Of a stretch of 10,803 nucleotides of DNA, positions 7,238 through 10,803 are shown piece by piece (within the stretch, counting starts at the first letter, position 1; every line of letters starts with the position of its first letter). Origin of the DNA: Acidobacteriota bacterium. GTDB taxonomy: Bacteria; Acidobacteriota; UBA4820; DSQY01. The position numbers and the translations under genes were made by a program. Where the stretch lies: assembly GCA_021814355.1 (NCBI GenBank), contig JAKAIJ010000077.1, positions 1 through 10,803 of the forward strand. Direction: 5' to 3'. The notes beneath the pieces were generated by a model, which did not search any database, had not been told where the DNA came from, and saw only the letters and a list, made by a program, of their open reading frames with translations.

Positions 7238-7955
7238 GCTTGCGGAGCGCGTCCTGCTCCACCTGCCTCACCCGCTCGCGGGTTAGGCCGAGGGAGTCGC
7301 CGATCTGCTGGAGGGTCACCGGTTCCTGCCCGTCCAGGCCGTAGTGGCGCTCGAGGATTCGCCGCTCGCGGGCGTCAAGACTCTCCAGCGCCTCCTGCAG
7401 CAGGTCGAGGGTCTCTTCCGCCAGGGTGCAGTGGAGGGGGTCCGGCGAGCGGGCGTCGCTCAGGTGGTCCTTAAGGCTCACCTCCGTGTCGAAGGTTTCC
7501 TCGAGGGAGATCTCGCCCCGGGAGATGGGGATGATCCGCTCCATCACGTCCCGTCCGCCGCCGGCGTCGCCGCGGCCGCTGCGCGCCATGCGCAGCCGCT
7601 CCTCCTGGAGCGCCCGGGCCGTCAGGAGGCGGGACCACCGGTACGCGGGAATCTTGATGTTCTGGCTCTGCTCGGTGATGAGCTTGAGGATCGGCTTGCG
7701 GACCCACCAGGCGGCGTAAGTGACGAACTTGCAGCCCCGCTCCGGACGGAAGCGCGAGGCCGCCTCCAGCAGGCCCGCGAAGCCCTCCTGGAGCAGGTCC
7801 TCGAAGCAGAGGCCCATGTTGGGGTGGTAGTACTCCCGGGCGATGGCCTGCACGAAGTTAGCATGGCGCGAGACAAGAGCGTCCCCGTCGGGGGTGTATC
7901 CGATGGAATCCCAGTATTCGATGCTGTGGAAATCCGCGACCCTAGCTTCCAGCAC
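7194..7955 (-). CDS. Sigma-70 family RNA polymerase sigma factor lacking a clear sigma-3 domain
   Basis: Sigma factors direct RNA polymerase to promoters. Region 2 runs from about 26 to 103: LVSRHANFVQAIAREYY (core binding), FEDLLQEGFAGLLEAASRF, then FVTYAAWWVRKPILKLITEQ, the -10 recognition and melting helix. Region 4 runs from about 184 to 243, with the -35 helix-turn-helix LQQIGDSLGLTRERVRQVEQ. Between them, 105-147 is short and rich in Arg/Gly, with no sigma-3 helix-turn-helix; 149-173 (ISLEETFDTEV..SPDP) looks like the region 3.2 linker. Region 1.1 is absent and 1.2 is at most vestigial. The start chosen is the GTG at 7955, which has GGGAGG 6 nt upstream and gives 253 residues; the frame extends to a TTG at 8015 with no good site. 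It overlaps the kdkA-like gene tail-to-tail by 44 bp and is divergent from the cytochrome operon. It is an RpoD/RpoS-like group 2-3 factor; the regulon is unknown. Confidence 0.9.
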   Translation of the reverse strand: MLEARVADFHSIEYWDSIGYTPDGDALVSRHANFVQAIAREYYHPNMGLCFEDLLQEGFAGLLEAASRFRPERGCKFVTYAAWWVRKPILKLITEQSQNIKIPAYRWSRLLTARALQEERLRMARSGRGDAGGGRDVMERIIPISRGEISLEETFDTEVSLKDHLSDARSPDPLHCTLAEETLDLLQEALESLDARERRILERHYGLDGQEPVTLQQIGDSLGLTRERVRQVEQDALRKLTRWMRRRSRGFPA

Positions 7956-7961
7956 GTCGAG

Positions 7962-7967
7962 CCTCCC
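7962..7967 (-). promoter_or_regulatory. Ribosome binding site that decides the sigma-factor start
   Basis: The minus strand reads GGGAGG, then 6 nt (CTCGAC), then the GTG at 7955-7953. The alternative TTG at 8015 is preceded by a pyrimidine-rich stretch without a Shine-Dalgarno. Confidence 0.7.
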
Positions 7968-7979
7968 AAGATTTGGAAC

Positions 7980-8061
7980 CTTCCCCCGCAGCGGGGAAAG
8001 CAAGGAAAATGCCAAAGGACGAAATGGTCGTTTTTTCGTCTAAAATGGGGCTATTGCCCCA
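7980..8061 (-). promoter_or_regulatory. Three consecutive hairpins in the sigma-factor mRNA leader
   Basis: In transcript order on the minus strand: TGGGGC-AATA-GCCCCA (8061-8046), followed by TTTT; then GACGAAA with TTTCGTC around a 9-nt loop (8040-8018); then CTTTCCCCG-CTG-CGGGGGAAG (8000-7980), a 9-bp stem with one G-U pair. The last ends 12 nt before the Shine-Dalgarno. The first, followed by TTTT, could act as an attenuator. The stems are seen in sequence; any regulatory role is inference. Confidence 0.5.
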
Positions 8062-8084
8062 ATAGTGTGCCGCCAAGGTGCCCA

Positions 8085-8114
8085 TTGAGTTGAGCGCACT
8101 AGGATGGTTAATAT
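8085..8114 (+). promoter_or_regulatory. Weak possible promoter facing the cytochrome operon
   Basis: TTGAGT (8085-8090) and TAATAT (8109-8114) are 18 bp apart, each matching 4 of 6 consensus bases. Transcription would begin inside the first direct-repeat copy and give a leader of about 345 nt, which is long. Chance occurrence in AT-rich DNA is a real alternative. Confidence 0.2.
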
Positions 8115-8117
8115 GAA

Positions 8118-8166
8118 TCAAAATATTTCAATGTGTTATTTCATTTTATATCAATATATTACAATG
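8118..8166. repeat. Pair of 16-bp direct repeats, 33 bp apart, in the AT island
   Basis: TCAAAATATTTCAATG (8118-8133) and TCAATATATTACAATG (8151-8166) match at 14 of 16 positions. The 33-bp period is about three helical turns. The second copy touches the extended -10 of the likely sigma-factor promoter and the first lies just past its start site, which suits a pair of operator sites. The period is also 11 codons, so a coding origin is the other option. Confidence 0.6.
8145..8153 (-). promoter_or_regulatory. Likely extended -10 promoter for the sigma factor gene
   Basis: The minus strand reads TGATATAAA, an extended -10 (TGn) followed by TATAAA, matching 5 of 6 bases of TATAAT. No good -35 is seen, as is common with extended -10 promoters. 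Transcription would start near 8138, giving a leader of about 180 nt that contains all three hairpins. Confidence 0.35.
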
Positions 8167-8232
8167 CATCTAAATGTTTCTATGGTTTTGGACCGCCGCT
8201 GTCACCTGAAAAATCTCCTTGACTGGGAGCCT

Positions 8233-8252
8233 GTTGGGTCTTAAGCCCCAAC
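8233..8252. repeat. 20-bp near-perfect palindrome, operator candidate
   Basis: The two halves GTTGGGTCTT and AAGCCCCAAC are reverse complements except at one position. The centre is CTTAAG. The symmetric form suits a dimeric regulator upstream of the cytochrome operon. As RNA it would form a hairpin, but no T-run follows on either strand, so it is not a typical terminator. Confidence 0.5.
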
Positions 8253-8466
8253 ACCCTTCCGCGTTTCTCGGTCCCACTTCTTTTGGTGGCGTTTTCGGTA
8301 TAGATACTTTAACCTGCCCAGCTGAAGGTGTTGCCGGGGGGCGGCGGGCCGACAACGACAGAGACGGGAGCACCGCGGGCCCCTATCCCCCCTTGCTCGA
8401 TGGGGGTGCGCCTGCGCCCGGGAAGCGGGTGTGCGACCGCCCGGAGGGACCCCAGGAGGGACCGGG

Positions 8467-10281
8467 ATGACGGAACCAAGACGCGGCCAGCGGGGCCTCT
8501 ACCGCAACGTGCTGAGCTACTTCGGCTTCCTGGTCACCGTGGCGGGCGCCTTCCTCATGCTCTTCGCCATGGTGGTGGAGCTGAGCCTGCAGGCGCCGAG
8601 CCCCTACGTCGGCATGTTCACCTACATGATCTTCCCGGCGGTGGTGGCCGCGGGCCTCGCGATCGCCCTCCTCGGGATGTGGCGGGAAAGCCGCCGCCGC
8701 AAGCGGCTCGGGACCGCCGAAGCGCTTCCCTACCCCCGCGTGGACCTCAACGACCCCCGGCACCGCAGGAAGTTCGCCTACGTCAGCATCGGCGGCTTTC
8801 TGCTCCTGATCATCCTGGGGTTCGCAGGGTACAATGCGTTCCTCTTCACCGAGTCCGTGACCTTCTGCGGGAGGCTCTGCCACACGGTCATGGAGCCCGA
8901 GTTCGCGGCCTACAACCACTCTCCCCACGCGAAGGTCCGGTGCGTGGAGTGCCATGTGGGCTCGGGCGCCTCCTTCTACGTGAAGTCCAAGCTCTCCGGC
9001 GCGCGGCAGGTCCTGGCGGTCCTGTTCCACACCTACCCGACCCCCATCGAGACGCCGGTCAAAAACCTGCGCCCCGCCCGCGAAACCTGCGAAGAGTGCC
9101 ACTGGCCCAACAAGTTCTACGGCGCCCAGCTCCTCCAGATCCCCTACTTCCGCTACGACGAGAAGAGCACCAGCGACCAGATCAGCCTGCTCATGAAGAC
9201 CGGCGGCGGCAGTTCGCGCATGGGACAGAGCGCGGGGATCCACTGGCACATGATCATTGACAACGCCATCTACTACGCCACCCCCGACCCCAAGCAGCAG
9301 GAGATCCCCTACTTCAAGGTGGTGGGCAAGTACGGCCAGGAGCGGGAGTACATGTCCCAGGACAAGCCGCTCTCCGAAAAGGAGAAGGCCTCCCTGCCGC
9401 TCCACAAGATGGACTGCATGGACTGCCACAACCGTCCCACTCACGTCTACACGCCGCCGGACAGGGCCATTGACCTGGCCATGAACAACGGCGCCATCGC
9501 CAGAGACCTCCCGTGGATCAAGAAGACCACCGCGGAGGCCCTCATGGCGCCCTACCCGGACATGGAGACCGCGGACAAGCAGATCCGCGACGCCGTGTTC
9601 AACTTCTATGCGAAGAACTACCCCGCCCTCTACCAGGAGCGGATGGCCGACATTCAGAACGCGGTGGCAACGGTGACGGACATCTATAACCGCTCCGTTT
9701 TTCCGAAAATGAAGGTGGACTGGAAGACCTACCCCGACAACATCGGCCACCGTAACTGGCCCGGCTGCTTCCGCTGCCACGACGGGCGCCACGCCACGAA
9801 GGACGGCAAGACGCTCACCCGCGAGTGCACGGCCTGCCACACCATGCCCCAGCGCGGCCCGCTGGAGGCACTCGGCGCCCAGCCTCCGGTCACCGACGAG
9901 ACCTGGCACCCCTTCCCGCTGAAGGGGCGGCACGCGGAGGTTCTGTGCAACCGATGCCACAGCCCCGGCATCCGCCCCAAGCTCGACTGCGCGGGGTGCC
10001 ACAAGCTGGACACGGCGGCGCCTATGATGTCCGACTGCACCGCCTGCCACACGGCCCCCGGGGTGAAGCTCCCCCTCGCGGATTGCAAGTCCTGCCATGA
10101 GGGGCTCGGCGGCCTGCACAAGAGGGGTGGCCATCCGGACGCCTCCTGCACCGACTGCCACGGCCGCCACGTCTGGAAGGTGGCTGCCCGCGACGCCTGT
10201 TTGGGGTGCCACGAGGATAGGAAGGCCCACAACGCGCCGAAGCCCTGCGGGGAGTGCCACGCGTTCCAGGGGAAGGCCTGA
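8467..10281 (+). CDS. Membrane-anchored NapC/NirT-type multihaem cytochrome c with 13 haem sites
   Basis: This 604-residue protein probably takes electrons from the quinol pool and passes them through periplasmic haems. TM helices are at about 14-38, 50-72 and 103-127; the basic loop 73-102 puts the N-terminus inside and the haems in the periplasm. There are twelve CxxCH sites (Cys at 159, 208, 317, 434, 454, 494, 508, 524, 540, 561, 578, 594) plus one CX3CH, CGRLCH (134-139), followed by M142, the region that holds the Met ligand of haem 1 in NrfH-type proteins. Haems 1-4 and a haem-free stretch (322-433) form a NapC/NirT-like part; haems 5-13 are packed into about 165 residues, like a cytochrome c7-type chain. 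About 15 other His residues follow TM3, enough for mostly bis-His ligation. The start is the ATG 7 nt after AGGAGGG; an in-frame GTG at 8431 is less likely. It heads an operon with the tetrahaem gene. Confidence 0.9.
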   Translation: MTEPRRGQRGLYRNVLSYFGFLVTVAGAFLMLFAMVVELSLQAPSPYVGMFTYMIFPAVVAAGLAIALLGMWRESRRRKRLGTAEALPYPRVDLNDPRHRRKFAYVSIGGFLLLIILGFAGYNAFLFTESVTFCGRLCHTVMEPEFAAYNHSPHAKVRCVECHVGSGASFYVKSKLSGARQVLAVLFHTYPTPIETPVKNLRPARETCEECHWPNKFYGAQLLQIPYFRYDEKSTSDQISLLMKTGGGSSRMGQSAGIHWHMIIDNAIYYATPDPKQQEIPYFKVVGKYGQEREYMSQDKPLSEKEKASLPLHKMDCMDCHNRPTHVYTPPDRAIDLAMNNGAIARDLPWIKKTTAEALMAPYPDMETADKQIRDAVFNFYAKNYPALYQERMADIQNAVATVTDIYNRSVFPKMKVDWKTYPDNIGHRNWPGCFRCHDGRHATKDGKTLTRECTACHTMPQRGPLEALGAQPPVTDETWHPFPLKGRHAEVLCNRCHSPGIRPKLDCAGCHKLDTAAPMMSDCTACHTAPGVKLPLADCKSCHEGLGGLHKRGGHPDASCTDCHGRHVWKVAARDACLGCHEDRKAHNAPKPCGECHAFQGKA

Positions 10282-10322
10282 ACGCGACGGGGTTCGGGAA
10301 GAGTGCAGAAAGGGGAGCGGGG

Positions 10323-10784
10323 ATGAACGAGTTGTTCAAGGACAAGGAGCACTTGGTCCGGGTGGCGGTCCTGTTCGCCGTGGGCTTCCTGGTCTTCCTC
10401 CTGGCGCGGGCTCTCCTGGTGCCGAAGGGCTTCGGGGACTTCGGCCACTACCGGGCGGGGGCCCTGGACGACAACCGCAACCGGCCGTTGAGCTACGCCG
10501 GTCGGGCGGCCTGCGGGGGGTGCCACTCGGACGTCGCCGAGTCCCGCAAGGGGAGCAAACACGAGAAGATCGGGTGCGAGTCCTGCCACGGGCCGCTGGC
10601 CGCGCACGCCGCCGACCCCGGAAAGCTCAAGCCCCAGAGACCCGACGGGCGGGACCTCTGTCTGGGCTGCCACGTCGAGAACGCCGCCAAGCCGGCGGGG
10701 TTCCCCCAGATCAACCCCAAGGACCACGGCGATGCGGGGCCATGCACGGCGTGCCACAAGCCGCACCATCCCGCGGTGGCCTAG
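10323..10784 (+). CDS. Membrane-anchored tetrahaem cytochrome c
   Basis: This 153-residue protein has an uncleaved N-terminal TM helix (about 13-33) and a periplasmic domain with four CxxCH sites: C64-H68 (CGGCH), C85-H89 (CESCH), C113-H117 (CLGCH) and C141-H145 (CTACH). Free histidines at 42, 80, 95, 135, 148 and 149 can serve as distal ligands, so low-potential bis-His haems are likely. The start is the ATG 5 nt after GGGGAG; the frame extends upstream into the previous gene's end without a better site. It begins 41 bp after the 13-haem gene, and another gene follows within 10 bp, so it is in the middle of an operon. It probably exchanges electrons with the large cytochrome or with a downstream Fe-S or membrane subunit. 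It resembles small cytochrome c3/c7-like proteins; I cannot name a characterised orthologue. Confidence 0.88.
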   Translation: MNELFKDKEHLVRVAVLFAVGFLVFLLARALLVPKGFGDFGHYRAGALDDNRNRPLSYAGRAACGGCHSDVAESRKGSKHEKIGCESCHGPLAAHAADPGKLKPQRPDGRDLCLGCHVENAAKPAGFPQINPKDHGDAGPCTACHKPHHPAVA

Positions 10785-10793
10785 GAGAGAGCC

Positions 10794-10803
10794 ATGGAGA
10801 GAG
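10794..10803 (+). CDS. Start of a further gene in the cytochrome operon (only 3 codons visible)
   Basis: An ATG at 10794 follows AGGAGAGAG, which overlaps the stop codon of the tetrahaem gene. Only Met-Glu-Arg is visible before the right edge. The tight spacing says it belongs to the same operon. In related respiratory operons the next gene often encodes an iron-sulphur or NrfD-like subunit, but nothing here shows that. Confidence 0.5.

Larger units (their letters stand above)
7956..8466. other. 511-bp divergent control region between sigma factor and cytochrome operon
   Basis: No convincing gene is seen here. From left to right it holds the structured leader of the sigma mRNA (7956-8061), an island at 8101-8190 in which 70 of 90 bases are A or T, a 20-bp near-palindrome at 8233-8252, and GC-rich leader DNA up to the cytochrome ATG. 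A short AT patch TATAGATACTTT at 8299-8310 could hold a -10 for the cytochrome operon, but no -35 stands out. One 46-codon open frame (8104-8244, plus) crosses the island and is discussed as a finding. Confidence 0.75.

Noticed and set aside
8101..8190. Replication origin in the AT-rich island
   Set aside because: No DnaA boxes (TTATCCACA-like) are seen on either strand and no replication gene is nearby.
8208..8232. Intrinsic terminator: CTCC/GGAG stem next to ATTTTT on the minus strand
   Set aside because: The stem is only about 4 bp with a 7-nt loop, too weak to call.
8170..8373. 67-codon minus-strand open frame in the intergenic region
   Set aside because: No ribosome site, no recognisable motif, and it runs into the AT-rich island.
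8391..8409. CCCCC/GGGGG hairpin before the cytochrome gene
   Set aside because: It is expected by chance in such GC-rich DNA and no T-run follows.
8219..8470. 83-codon plus-strand open frame before the cytochrome
   Set aside because: It overlaps the cytochrome start, lacks a clear ribosome site and shows no recognisable motif.
8383..10260. 625-codon open frame on the minus strand
   Set aside because: It is opposite the 13-haem cytochrome, whose repeated CxxCH motifs prove the plus-strand frame. The minus frame shows only Gly/Val/Arg-rich shadow sequence.
1..10803. CRISPR array, insertion sequence, tRNA or rRNA
   Set aside because: I saw no regularly spaced repeats, transposase motifs, terminal inverted repeats or RNA-gene signatures in either strand.

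Overview
The window is GC-rich (about 70% by eye) and dense with genes. It comes from a Gram-negative bacterium: it has a Kdo-lipid A kinase homologue, a periplasmic adaptor protein, and membrane-anchored multihaem cytochromes c that face the periplasm. This combination fits an anaerobic or facultative respirer of the deltaproteobacterial, Acidobacteriota or Deferrisoma-like kind. I cannot place it more precisely from sequence alone.

Layout. (1) 1-1875, minus: the first 625 codons of mutS, cut by the left edge just after the Walker A motif. (2) 2026-6327, plus: a compact four-gene operon, divergent from mutS, encoding a periplasmic adaptor, a LolD/MacB-type ATPase and two FtsX/MacB-type permeases, together a tripartite ABC export system of unknown substrate. 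(3) 6485-7237, plus: a kdkA-like kinase with its own likely promoter. It converges on and overlaps by 44 bp (4) 7194-7955, minus: an unusual short sigma-70 family factor that has regions 2 and 4 but no recognisable sigma-3 helix-turn-helix. (5) 7956-8466: a 511-bp divergent intergenic region with three hairpins in the sigma leader, a 90-bp island that is about 78% A+T with a 14/16 direct repeat beside an extended -10 promoter, and a 20-bp near-palindrome. (6) 8467-10784, plus: a 604-residue, three-TM, 13-haem cytochrome of NapC/NirT type, then a 153-residue anchored tetrahaem cytochrome. A further gene starts at 10794.

The part most likely to be new is the right half: an atypical sigma factor divergent from a multihaem electron-transfer operon, across an AT-rich, repeat-bearing control region. 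A plausible reading, which is inference, is that the sigma factor or a repressor of the island gates expression of a quinol-oxidising electron conduit. The cytochromes would carry 17 haems in total, and the first site of the large one is a non-canonical CX3CH. A second oddity is a 22-bp inverted repeat with atypical codons inside the first permease gene.
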